A stretch of DNA of 64,000 bases from Cudoniella acicularis (taxonomy: Eukaryota > Ascomycota > Leotiomycetes > Helotiales > Helotiaceae), in contig JAAMPI010000099.1 in assembly GCA_013054445.1 (NCBI GenBank), forward strand, positions 1 through 64,000, in the 5' to 3' direction. This document shows, piece by piece, positions 46,637 to 57,631 of this stretch. The position numbers were made by a program, and so were the translations under genes. Below the pieces are notes generated by a model. That model did no database searches, was not told the origin of the DNA, and saw only the letters and a list, made by a program, of their open reading frames with translations. Each line of letters starts with the position of its first letter. The first letter of the stretch is position 1.

Positions 46637-49577
46637 GATTAATTGTAAGGTATGACGAGAGTGACTCTTTTGAGTTGCGTGCCGACGACCTTACTGCTTA
46701 TGGGGAGTGGAGAGGCTGTTGTCCTGCTTTGTCGCAGATACCTGGTCAGGCTGGTCGCGACGACTGGATTAAGGTTGGCGTGGATGGGAGGAACCGAGTG
46801 TAGGCAGCCTACAGAGCCTGAAGATGCAGTGGGAGGTTCGGGTGAACTGGAGGCGTTTCCGACCGGTGAACCGTTGCCGTGCTGGGCGCTGTCACTGTTC
46901 CTGGTGGGTTCGGGATCGGGTTGGTGACCTGAAGAACAAACTGGTGGAATTAATGAGGGCTCAAAACGCGTGCGCGGATATGATTGAAAAGGGAAAAGCA
47001 TAAACGAATAGCTGGAGAATAAGGCGAAGGCTGGGGGGAGCGTGGGAATTTTGGAAAGCTTGCGGGCTTGGTGCGAGGACGGAGTGCTTGGGGCCTCTCG
47101 AGGGGTTGCAGACGGCGCAGACAGTACAGACTTGCAGCACTAGGGAACTCGGGAGTCGGGGTGCTGCGAGGCTCAGGACAGGGCAACACACGCTGTTGAC
47201 CCGCTGAGGATGCTGTGTGGAAAGCCGGGGTGGTGGTGAGCTGCTGCTTTCGTTTGGCCTACCAGAAACCCACGCCCAGGCCAGCCAACCGGCGCTGCAC
47301 AGGTGATTGAAGTCCGCTGCAGCAGCCAGCAGACTTCGGACGACGCTGAGGACAGCCGCTGTGAGTTTGTGGAAGGGGGTGGGGGGAGGGGGTAGGGAGC
47401 TCAGAGTTATCTGATCCTCCGAATGCGCACGAGAGTTGAGTGTGTCCAACACTGTATCCGGTACACTTGCACGAACTGGACTGAACTCTGCGAACTGTGC
47501 TTCAGGGCAGCTTTGCCCTTTGCGTTTTGCGCCTCGGGGACTCGAGTACCTCGAGTGACTTCTCCTGAGGCGCTGCATGCGCATCTGGCCTGTGCCGCCG
47601 GCGACCAACAATAATCGACAGTGAATAATTGAGGGGTCGACCGTTGCAGGTTTGAACTTGGAAGGCTGCGTAGCCTGCGCTGTCAAGGTTCTGCGTGATC
47701 GCCTCTTTGATACCGATGATTGTAATTGACTCGGCCCAGAAGGGTTTGGTGACTTTGCTTCCCCAGCGTTTCGGCTGCGAGTACTGAGTACTGAGTGCAC
47801 GCTGCGCTGCACACTGCTGGCCGGGAGCAAAACGGAACAGAAACATGGAGGGGAAGGGGAAGGGGCCAGGAATGGGCGCTGGATGCTAGCAGTGGATGCT
47901 GGAAAGAAAGCGGCAGAGACGCCTCACACAACGTACCTAATAATTGCTTCTCGGGGAAAAATCAACGCTGCACTTCTCCAGGCTCGCGATGTCTCGTGTC
48001 TCGCAATCAACGCAGCCTCGTCCTCGCGGTCGGGTCGAGGTGTCGTCGACTCGTTTGGTCGTGGGTTTGCGTGGTGCTGCAGGGATGTCGGATGAGGTCT
48101 CGTTCGACTGGACTTCAATGCAAATTCTGGATGTGGTCAAGTGTGTCTGTTTGGGGAAGGAAGGTCCTTTATGGTAAGGACCCGGGAGCTCCTGCACATT
48201 CCACTGCTGTTAGCGCCGGTTTTTAGCGTTCTGGAAAATACATCCGCCGCCCGCCGATGCCACAAGTACCCTCCACGCCGCCCCCGAGGTGCTGACATGC
48301 ATGCGCTTGGGCGCTGGCTGAAGGGCGGCTTTTAAAGGAGAAGGTGATCCTGATAACGGCGACAACGGCATTTAAAGAGACCAAGACTGACCTGTGCAGC
48401 ACAGCGCAACTGTCCTGCAACTTCTACTCCGAGCACGAGTGCGTTTGCGGGAGAAACGGCAATGTTTGAGGATGCAGATCAAAGAGTCTCAATCATTGTC
48501 CTGTTGCTTGCTTAAGATAGGACACGGTAAGCGATAGGCTGTCCAGGGCCGAGGCCGAGTCACAGGACAAAGAAGAGTCGCTTCACATGAGCGTGGCTAT
48601 TGAAAGTCGCAATTGAATAGGCAGATTAAAATGATAGTCAAAGGTGAAAAAATAGGTGTATTTCTGGATTCACTTTATCATTTTTAACTAAGCTTGAAAA
48701 CTGCTCAAGTCTCTTCGAGTCCTGAACCTGCAAGTCTCTTACTCCGGATCAAGCCATTGAAGGAATCAGTCACGTGCTAAAGCATACCAGGCCTCAGCCG
48801 AGGTCGACCCTCAGCCCCTGAGCCCGCCTCTATCTCCTCGACTCCTCGCGCCCTCCGTCGAACCATTCTGCCTTCAAGACTGCGACAAGCATGTCACAAG
48901 AAACGTTTGCGTAGGGCTGGTGAGCCTTGACGTCGTCCGGTCTACACGTGGTCCTAGATGGCGATCTGTAATGCTAGAGGCGGGAGGCTAATTTGGGCAT
49001 TTGCTTTTCCAAAGCAACCACTCAAGAGGTTTGAAAGAAAACGTCGAAAACCCTCCAGGAAATCTGCTCGGAAATGAAGCTTTATGGCCATATCAAATCG
49101 CGAGACGTCGTCACTGGCTATGGAGGGTCCAGCGAATCATCGATCGCTTTCTCAATAAATGTCCGTGCCACCGCGGTTGCAGCCAATGCCACACCATCCT
49201 CAACCATCTTGCGGCAAGATCCAAAACACCAAATGTCGTAAATCGCAAAGCCCCTCCGACCGCATCACCAGCCACAACGTCGAACCATTTCTGGCACGGC
49301 CCAACATGAGAATGCAAGTGTTTCTTCTCTTTTCTAGTACTCTTCCTCTACACTGTCTTTAGCTTTTGTTTCCTTCTCACTTATTCCTAATCCAAGCATC
49401 TATTCTTTCGTGCCAAGCAAAGGCTTGCAGATTTGTCGAACCCGTTCGACCCTTCACTCTTTTTTCGCAAGTCTCCTCGAGGGTTTTGGTGAAACTTAGA
49501 CGCCGGTCGTCATTAGAAAGTGTTGGAAGCATCTACGATCTTCAATTCTTCTACCGAACCCGTAAACACCGCCCAAG
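46637..49577. other. Long GC-rich divergent upstream region of mcm1 and tetraspanin genes
   Basis: Nearly 3 kb. The part next to mcm1 (to about 48400) is GC-rich with several G-runs and many overlapping open frames on both strands, including one of 289 codons (47830-46961, minus). None has recognisable motifs. Long complex leaders are known for fungal regulators, so this may be promoter and 5' untranslated region. The part nearer 49577 is C/T-rich and probably includes the tetraspanin leader. Confidence 0.45.
47375..47397 (+). other. G-quadruplex-type motif upstream of mcm1
   Basis: Four guanine runs of five, six, five and three are separated by loops of one, one and two bases, a very compact pattern. 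It is about 740 bases upstream of the mcm1 ATG, on the strand opposite to mcm1 transcription. A second similar tract (runs of four, spaced by AA) is at 47850-47876. Confidence 0.65.
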
Positions 49578-50362
49578 ATGGCTCGAGACAACATTCTTCT
49601 TACATATGTGTTGGTGGACTTATTGTTCGTGGTTACTGGGGGACTGTTGCTCATCTTCGCCTTGACAACTCAGTCGGAAGTCACGCAGACACCTACGGCC
49701 AATAATGTTGCGCGGAATCTGTTGTTGAACATGTGTCCGCTAAGTGGTATGTACTTACCAAGACTTTGAGCCTGTGTTAAATGCTAACGAAATGTTAGCT
49801 GCCATTGGTAACGCAGTTGTGGTTTTCATCACGTTCCTCATCTCTGTCCCAGCAATGGTTATGCCAATGACTCGAGGATGGTTAAAGTTCCACGGATACA
49901 TGACTGTTGTCTGCGCACTTTTCACAATGATTATTGGCCTCGATATCTGGTTTGATACTTTGAAGACGAGGAAGAATCTCTCAGACATTTGGAACATACA
50001 GCCAGCTACAACGCAGAGTCTCTTGCAACAAACAGTATGTTCCTCGTTGGTTTGAATTTGATCCTTCGGGAATTTCTAACATGAAATAGCTCAACTGCTG
50101 TGGTTACGCAAACAGCACTTCTCCCCCCTTCGTCGTTGACTCTACCTGCCCCAACGCTCTCGTCGCTGCCGCACAGGTCGGATGCGTGACCCCATTCTCG
50201 AAATACGCAAACAACTTCTTGGATGTCGTCTTCACTGGTGCCTTCGGTATCGTTGGTGTCGACGTTGCCCTCATTCTCGCCACGGCAATGTTGCTCAAGG
50301 ACCGTAAGGAGAAGGAGAGATACCGATTCATCGATGAGAAGAGTGGACAGGGAGCTTTTTAA
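49578..50362 (+). CDS. Tetraspanin
   Basis: Three exons, 49578-49746, 49799-50034 and 50090-50362, give 225 aa. Four membrane segments are visible: TYVLVDLLFVVTGGLLLIFA, then AVVVFITFLISVPAMVMP, then MTVVCALFTMIIGLDIWF, and near the C-terminus VFTGAFGIVGVDVALILATA. The large extracellular loop between TM3 and TM4 carries the diagnostic LNCCGY (CCG) motif and further cysteines (STCPNA, GCVTPF) that would pair. The short charged tail follows (KDRKEKERYRF). Tetraspanins organise membrane microdomains; in plant-infecting ascomycetes Pls1 is needed for appressorium penetration, but I cannot say which paralogue this is. Splice sites are standard. Confidence 0.93.
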
Positions 50363-51844
50363 GCATAATATGCGCTAGGAAATACGTGTGTCCTGTGGGT
50401 TTAGATTGGGAATGGGGAGTATATCGTAGATCGAGATGTTTCCAGTTTTGGTTCAGCTGTATATCGCCTCTTTGTTTTACATTTTTGTATATTCCTATTG
50501 ATGCCTTTCTAGCTAGGCTAGTTTTATAGAGAATTGGCAACTCTGGTCACGATTGCAAATGCCTAAATTTCATGCTTAAGATTTAAGGTGGCAGTCATGC
50601 GTTATTCTTTTGGCACAGATTTGTGATTCTTGACAAGGCTACTGATAGAATTGTATCTTTGTAAGAAGTCGCTGGCGTAGAAGGGCAAGTTTCGTTTGGT
50701 ATTGGGCATTATGTGTCAGGTAGCTTATTCTAGAAGGAGCAAGGTCTAGATATCCATTAGAACCTCTGAATCCGGGAATTTCTAATCCTACTCTCTCTAA
50801 GCTACTGGTATCCGCATTCTCTTGGTTTTTTTTATACCCCTTCTCCTACATGATGTCACTGAGTCCCCATTATCAAAAGAACATAGACAGGGCCCTACAA
50901 ATAACAAAAGGACAACTTAAACAATAACAATCCTTATTCTCTCTTCACGTTAAAAATATATCAACAATAAATTCGTACACACTCTCAACACTGAACTTCT
51001 TCATCATCTATAAACTCTTTATAACCAATGACACGGCGTTGTGGAAGTTAAGATTTCAGCATAGTATTGCGGACCGCTCAACAAAACCTCGGGCGGGCCT
51101 CGAAGTATGGCTTGCACAGCGTCTCTTCTTCGATTTTTTTTACAGCCTTACGGGAAGTGTTTTCTTTTTATTCTTGGAACCGTAATGAGTTTACTTCTCG
51201 CTGTTCCGGCGTGGGCCTTAATTTTAACGTTCAACTGTTGGTTAACATTCTTGTGCCCCCCCTCCCCCCTTGGAACTGCCTCAAATCTTCTTTAATAGGT
51301 CCAGTTTCGTGTTTTTTGTTCGTGGCTCTATATGCCATTTGGTAAAGGTTGATAAAATGGCTGAAGTCTTCAAACCCTCGAGTGAGTTACTAGTAGAATT
51401 CTGTTCGGTGCTTCTCTCGACTGCTATAACGCTAAGTCTAACAACATTCCTAAGTGTCAAGGTAGTAATTTCAACCATTGAATTATATATATGGTCAAAT
51501 GGGTGCGATCCATGATCGAAATAGTTCACTTGGCAGTGAAGAACGAGATCACAAATAGCTTAGGTCATGCCGTCCCTTTAATTCAAACTATCTAAAGTTA
51601 TTAACTCTATAGATTCCACAATCCAGGAAAGTTAGCCCGATAATTCCAAGCTGCTCTACGGAAAATAATCCATAATTTCTGGAGCATTAATAACCATCAT
51701 CTTCGTCTACCCACCTACCCACCTACCCATCTACCCATCTACCCATCTACCCATCTACTCATCTACTCATCTACCCATCTACTCATCTACTCATTTACTC
51801 ATCTACCATTTCCCCCGTCAAACCAAAAGAATTCATTTCAAGCA
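50363..51844. other. AT-rich intergenic region between tetraspanin and laccase
   Basis: About 1.5 kb, AT-rich, holding two convergent 3' flanks and no supported gene. A microsatellite closes its right end. Confidence 0.5.
51707..51807. repeat. 8-bp microsatellite (ACCCATCT and variants), about 12 units
   Basis: Tandem four- to eight-base units of the form CTACCCAC, CTACCCAT, CTACTCAT run without interruption for about 100 bases. Unit changes are mostly C/T transitions and are ordered along the array, suggesting successive slippage. It ends about 40 bases from the laccase stop codon, so it probably lies in that transcript's 3' untranslated region. Confidence 0.85.
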
Positions 51845-54031
51845 CTAAACCCTCAACCCCGAATCAAGCTGTTTAAACGACGTCGTAGCATACCAATCAT
51901 CCCACGCCTTGCATGACTCATCGACTTTCGATAGATCTTCTTTCATGAGGTCGATATTTTCGAGGAATTGGACGCCAAGACCTTGGGAGATGTGCCATGC
52001 GATCTGTGTTTTCGTTAGACTTTTGTATTTTGTACTTGTACCAAGGGCAGAGCGAAGAGAGAGGGAAGAGGGCTAGAAAGGAAGAAAAAAGGGGAAAGGG
52101 CAGACAAACATGACAATGCAACAACCAAGCCCCCGGATTATTCGCTTCAAACGCAATAACCAACCAGCCATTCCCCGGGAGACTAGCAACATCCCTCCTC
52201 ATCGGATTCTCAAAATTCAACGAGTTAATCTGCGCCGGTGTGCCGGTAAACGTCTGCGTAGGCCCGAATTGGGTGCTGGTTGAGTTGGTGGCGCCTAGGA
52301 TGTAGAAATCGTGTCCGTGGAGGTGGATGGGGTGTACCACCGGTCCGGAGTTTTGGATTACCCAGAAGTAGAACTGGGGATGGGTGTGTTAGAGGAGTGG
52401 TGAGGGGAAGAGGGTAGGGGGAAGGGGACTTACTGCGCCGGGTTTGTCGAGCGTGTAGACGCTTAGGTCGGAATCCTGAGTTAATCCGGTGAGGTTCTTC
52501 TCGAAGGCGTACTCGAGTGTTGGCTTTCCCCAGTTAACTTGGATAGCCTCACTAAAAACCTGTCAGCATAGACCAAGGGTTACCCCGAATTGTGTAGAGA
52601 GACATACGTATTGATAGTCCAGGAATTAACAGTAGTACCAGCGCTAGCACCCGGAATTTTGGTATTCGTGACATTCAACTGATCGCTCTTGTCTTGAACA
52701 AAGTTGAACAAAGTCTTATCGATAGGTTTGGCAACCAGAGGGGAAAGGTTCTTCTCATCGGCACAGATCATATCCTGAACCACAGACGATGTTGAGGCGG
52801 GGTCCGCGCTGCTGGTTGTAGTCCCACTGAGATATCTGAGGACGGCAAGGATTTTCCCTCCGGTTCCAGTGGGGCTGAGGGTGTTTCCACCGCACATGGG
52901 GCCAGGGATTTCGGCGCGGAACCAGTAGTTGGTGGGGGTGTTGCTGGTGGTGATGAGAACATCGTATCTTTGGCCGATGCCCACGAAAATCCAGTTGGCC
53001 GTGTAGGGTTTGATTGGTACGAAATCGGCTTGGATGACTGTGAATGGATGGCCGTCGAGGGAAACTTTAAACCCGTTGTCGACGGAAGTGTTGATGAGGC
53101 GAAGGCGATAAGTTTTATTGGCCACAACCGTGACATTTGCGTAAGCACCCGTGCTACCAACCTTCATCGTGCCATTAAACAGAGCAGCGTTCGCAACAGG
53201 TGGCCCTCCAGCGCTTAATAACGCGGCCGTGCTCACGTTATATATCGATTCTGCGTAGTAGTCCGTGATGGGAAATGTTCCTAAGTCTTCATCATATTGC
53301 TGTGCGGCGGGACCATTGATAATCATGGTGCCAACAACTCCGTCGCCGTACTGGCCAGAGTAATGGGAATGGTACCACGTTGTTCCAAACTGGGTAGCGA
53401 CAAATGTATAGGTCCTCACGGAGTTCGGAGGGATGGGGCACTCTGTAACTCCGTTGACACTGTATAAATTTAGTGTTTTGATAGCGAGCGAATAGGACAA
53501 TTCGGACATACCCATCTTCAGTATTTGTGCCATTCTGGTTTATCCCATGCCAATGCATGCTTGTCCTAAGAGAGCGTTAGACAGAAAATACCGATGTCAA
53601 CAATGATAATTACCCATTGTTTATCATCTTGTTGGAAACATTGATAACCAAAGTATCACCCCAGTCTATCTTGAATTAGTTGCGTAATATGCGGAGAATA
53701 GGGGTTACAAACCAGCAATGATGGTAGGCCCCGGATAAGTGCCATTGATGACCAGCATAGGTTTGTTGACACCGATTGGCGACAGTGTTTGTTCACTGAC
53801 TTCAATGTTGAAAGTTTTAGTTGCACTAGCAGTTGGAATTGGAGCCGTGACTTCGCCATCAGTGTGGACATCAAGTCCATAGCACCACTTAGTTCTGTCT
53901 GCAGAATTGTCGCAGCCAGTGGCCGTTTCTACTTGTCGTTTATTGATACCTGCTAGGTTGGCGTCTAGTAGCACTGAGGCTCCAGCAAGTTCAAGCCCCA
54001 GTGAGGCGAGAAGAATCTTCGCTACCAACAT
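51845..54031 (-). CDS. Laccase (ascomycete multicopper oxidase)
   Basis: Seven exons (54031-53713, 53665-53614, 53565-53512, 53459-52608, 52551-52434, 52373-52110, 52003-51845) give 605 aa with all phases consistent. A signal peptide is followed by a KR site (INKRQ) suggesting kexin cleavage. All four copper-ligand segments are present: HWHG (about residue 128), WYHSHYSGQ, HPIHLHGHDF (about 479) and HCH-IAWHISQGLGVQF (from about 551, split by the last intron). The C-terminus is DSGLRV, the ascomycete plug that is trimmed to DSGL in mature enzymes. The product should be a secreted, glycosylated phenol oxidase acting on lignin, pigments or plant phenolics. Leu after the final Gly-Leu-Gly-Val-Gln segment region was not resolved enough to predict redox potential. 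Nothing is missing. Confidence 0.95.
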
Positions 54032-54117
54032 CTTGAAAGGAGTGCGAATAAATGAGAAGAGAGTGGGGAAGGTGAGGCTGATGAGGGAGTTTGAGAATAT
54101 TCGGGGAGACTTCCGAG

Positions 54118-54125
54118 TTTATATA
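54118..54125 (-). promoter_or_regulatory. TATA box candidate for laccase
   Basis: TATATAAA on the minus strand lies 87 bases upstream of the laccase ATG, a normal spacing for a short leader. Laccase genes are typically inducible, and TATA boxes are enriched in such promoters. Function is inferred from position only. Confidence 0.5.
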
Positions 54126-57100
54126 AGAACAGACAAGAGGCAATCGCCTACTTGTGAGTCGTATGAGAACAACAATGCTCATCATCTTGTAAGGGGTAAG
54201 CTTGGCAACTCATTAAAGCTCTTAGAAAGGAAAGACGAGGCATTACGAAGAGCAAAGTTGATGTCAGCCTCAAGTCGGTCAGTCCAATCATCCCATCGTC
54301 TGCCGTTTTGGTACTTCCAAGCCCTTGCCAGTGGCAAAGTCACACACCAAAGTTGAGGCCTCCTACTCAGTATGCATGGGGTTTTCGAAAGCCTGAGGAA
54401 TTTGTTGGGGAATTAAGGAAGAAGCGAGAGAAATGCTACAACTTGACCACAAGGCATATACCTAGAATCTGGAAAGATTCAAAGGGCGCGGTCAACGCAA
54501 AGGAACAGTAATGAATCTAGATTTTGCAAAGGCGGGAATCGCGGTACACGAATCACTTCGCCGCAGTTTCGAAATGCAGACAATTCAATTAGGACAGGGC
54601 TAGTTGAACTGTTTTCGGTCTCGATGAGTCGTTCCTTGCAATCGGGATCCGGGCATGGTGCAAGGGGAAGGAGAACGACATGACAATACCATGGGTAAGA
54701 CAGACTCAACTTCAACAGGCACCATTCTGCTGCACCAATCAACGCAAGAGTATCAAGCCTGCAAAACTCCATGTCGATGGTGAGGACTCTGAGGCGGTGA
54801 GGGGGTCTTGTAATTCTGCGCCGTCCCGGATACCTGGAAATTCGAACACGAGAACACCCTAGTGATGAACGTGGCGAGCCTCGTTTTCGTCGCGTGGTTG
54901 TATTATCGCATTAATGAAGACGAAATAAGTTGAAGCATTGAGATTGAGAAGCTATTCTGGGAAGCGAGATCAGATGTGCGGCTAGGTAGCGTTCGTCTGA
55001 TCGTCGGGTACGAACGCAAAGGGAAATTTGTGGCTGCAGCGGGATCGGGATTGCCACAAGTCTGTTGTCTGGGGGGCTATACGTACAAGTCCAGTACCAG
55101 AGAACGGGATGATCCGAATGTCTGCGAGAGATAGTAAGAAGTGGTTCCTCACCTATTACAGCACATGATAAGACAAAGGTTCGAATACTCGGTATTGATG
55201 TTTTCCTCAGCGCAACTGCCGCACTGTCAGCACATTGCTTACGGGTGGCGACTCTGCAGCACATAACTTCAGTGGAAAGGAATAATTTAAACAACTTGCA
55301 TGAAGAAAAGGCGAATGAGATATGCATCTTCGTATCATCGTATAAACACTGAACGCCAAGAGAGCATTGCCTCGATTATTTCGCTCTTGAAAAGCTGCAA
55401 TACTGGTCGGTCCAGTCCCTGGTGCCTCTGCTGTTTGATGCTGTGCCGCTCGTGCTCCTCCCTCCAGTTCTAATCCCGCATCCGGGCCTCCCGCATCCTC
55501 GCCGGTTTTCGCAAGACAGTGATGCCCAACACCGACCATGCGACGACAGAAATTCGGAGACGAAGGAAAAGTACTTACCTCTTCCTGCCGCACGGGTGCA
55601 CTGGTTGGCTGCTTTTGAATTCAGGGACGAAGCCCTTCCTCGTCTAGAAAGGAACATAGGTCGTAACACACGCCGCATTTTCCGGATCCAGCGTGCAGTG
55701 AGCCGATTCTCGAAGGATTTCCCTAGGCTTTTTGAAAAGTGTTTCAGCAGGAAGGATTAAGAAAAGGTAATTCATAGGTGGGAGACCTTGTGCGACAGTC
55801 AAATTCAGAGAATCAACTTAACTACTCAAGGCAGAATCGGAAGCTGCGGATACAGTTCAAGTCCTGCAGCATTGCCAAGTTGCGCAGCATTCACGAGAGA
55901 GCTACGTGGTCCGATTTTGGAGACCAGCATGGTATGTGAGATCAAGAGAAGTAAGAAAGGGGTGAGAATTTAGAAATGCCTTTTCCCCAACCGCTAGGTT
56001 GATAGATGATGGGCTGACGGTAGCTGTCAAACCTCGCATTGATATCATGCAACTGCGAAGGCAATAGGAAGGTAACGGTAATAGCGTCCTTGGAGTCCTA
56101 GACATCTGACATGATTCCTGTCAACAGTGGTATGATAGCCAGTATCCAAGGCCTCTGTTCCCGCGAGAAGAATATCAAGATCGCTGAAAGCACTCGCCAG
56201 AGCAAAATCCGTCATCGGGTTGACATGTCTTCTGCACGACGAGGTAAATTATCTTGGTCTTTCTGCAGTTTGAATACTAATGGGCAGTTATTCAAGGGAA
56301 AGGTTGGTCGCATCCACAGTCGCAAACCTGCAGCACCTGGCTCGGACGAAACATAGCAGAATGGCCCAGCCCGAAAAGTATATTTTCATTCGCTTCGCTG
56401 TCTCGTAAGCTCGCGGCTGGACTGCCATTCCGTACACAATTTGAAGTCCATATTGTCCCACCATTTCGAGTTTTCGATTCTTGATGCCAGAGATGTCGCT
56501 CGGAAGCCATACTGCGAAGGCATGTTTGACCATGACAAAGAAACAATGCCACCTTCAACGCGACATTGACCAACTGCCAAGTGCCGCTTGCAAATTGTCG
56601 ACTGTGTGATAGGTTTTGTATGTGGAGGGTGGGCTTGTATGCGAATTTGGATGTCTCGATAAATCAATCTAGGCGAACCGCGAATGTGTGGATTCGTCTT
56701 GGGAAGTAGGAGATTTGATCCTGGATGCAGTGACCGAGAAATCGTGCATTTCTGACGCCGAGAAACAGCGAACTTCGCCTCGGAGCCACTTTGTATTATG
56801 GGCGCGACTGGAGCGTGGACAAAACGATAAAATGAGGGACTATGGAAGAGTAGAACAGGACGAAGTGCTCGGTACCGCGTGTTGTGATGTTTGGGAGCAA
56901 ACAGTTTGAAATTGTCGAAGCCAGCATCTACCAGCGCGATCATGGTGGTTACATAATCATCTGCCATTGGCCAGGAGCCCCGGTAAGCTTAGCTTCACAT
57001 CATTTAGCGGAAACAGCGGAAACTTAAGTGCTTCTCTGAGTGAAAGCCGCCCCTTGCTCCCACATAAACATCAACATCATCTCTTTACAGCGAGTTGAAT

Positions 57101-57631
57101 GTAACCGCCATGGACCTCATGTGCCATCTAAGACTCTCCTCTCTATTTGGGTCCCGCATTGTACACCTTTCAACCACAAGCCTCTACCAGATAGTTCTCT
57201 TTCGGCGATAATACCACGTGATGGCAGGCTTCCCCGCTCAGTCAACGTCGTTGGCCTATTGTTGGCCCCCAAACCCGATAATATGCAGGCTGGCAGGCAA
57301 CAGGTCAAGGCGACCCATCTGCCTAACTTCAAATGCTTCAGCCTTCAGCGGCCAGCCTTCAAAATCGGCAGTCTCCCAGCTCCTTTCATACGGGAGAGCA
57401 GGACGGTAGGATCCCGAAACAAACCTCCACTATCTTATATCTACCACTTTCCCGAGAGCTCTGGCCAATGTCAACAGTTTCCTTCTTGACCGCTCATACC
57501 AAGAATTGCCCGCAATCAGCAAGCGCCCGCGAGGATATCCTTGCAAGAGCCAACGATAACAGCCACTCAAATTAAACATATCTTGCATCGTTCAAGTAAA
57601 GCCAAGCCAAACAAACAAACGAAGGCCCAGC
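54126..57631. other. Gene-poor 3.5-kb gap between laccase and NACHT-ankyrin gene
   Basis: The region holds the laccase promoter at its left and the NACHT gene promoter at its right. Open frames up to 193 codons (56967-56386, minus) occur but overlap others, lack motifs and show no convincing splicing. No repeats or transposon termini were recognised. It may contain a lineage-specific or decayed gene that I cannot identify. Confidence 0.45.

Noticed and set aside
46961..47830. 289-codon open frame on the minus strand upstream of mcm1
   Set aside because: It lies in GC-rich DNA where several frames on both strands are open at once, has no recognisable motif and no splice structure. It is more likely leader or promoter sequence.
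56386..56967. 193-codon open frame on the minus strand in the laccase-NACHT gap
   Set aside because: It overlaps other open frames, shows no known motif and no intron signals; a lineage-specific gene cannot be excluded but is not supported.
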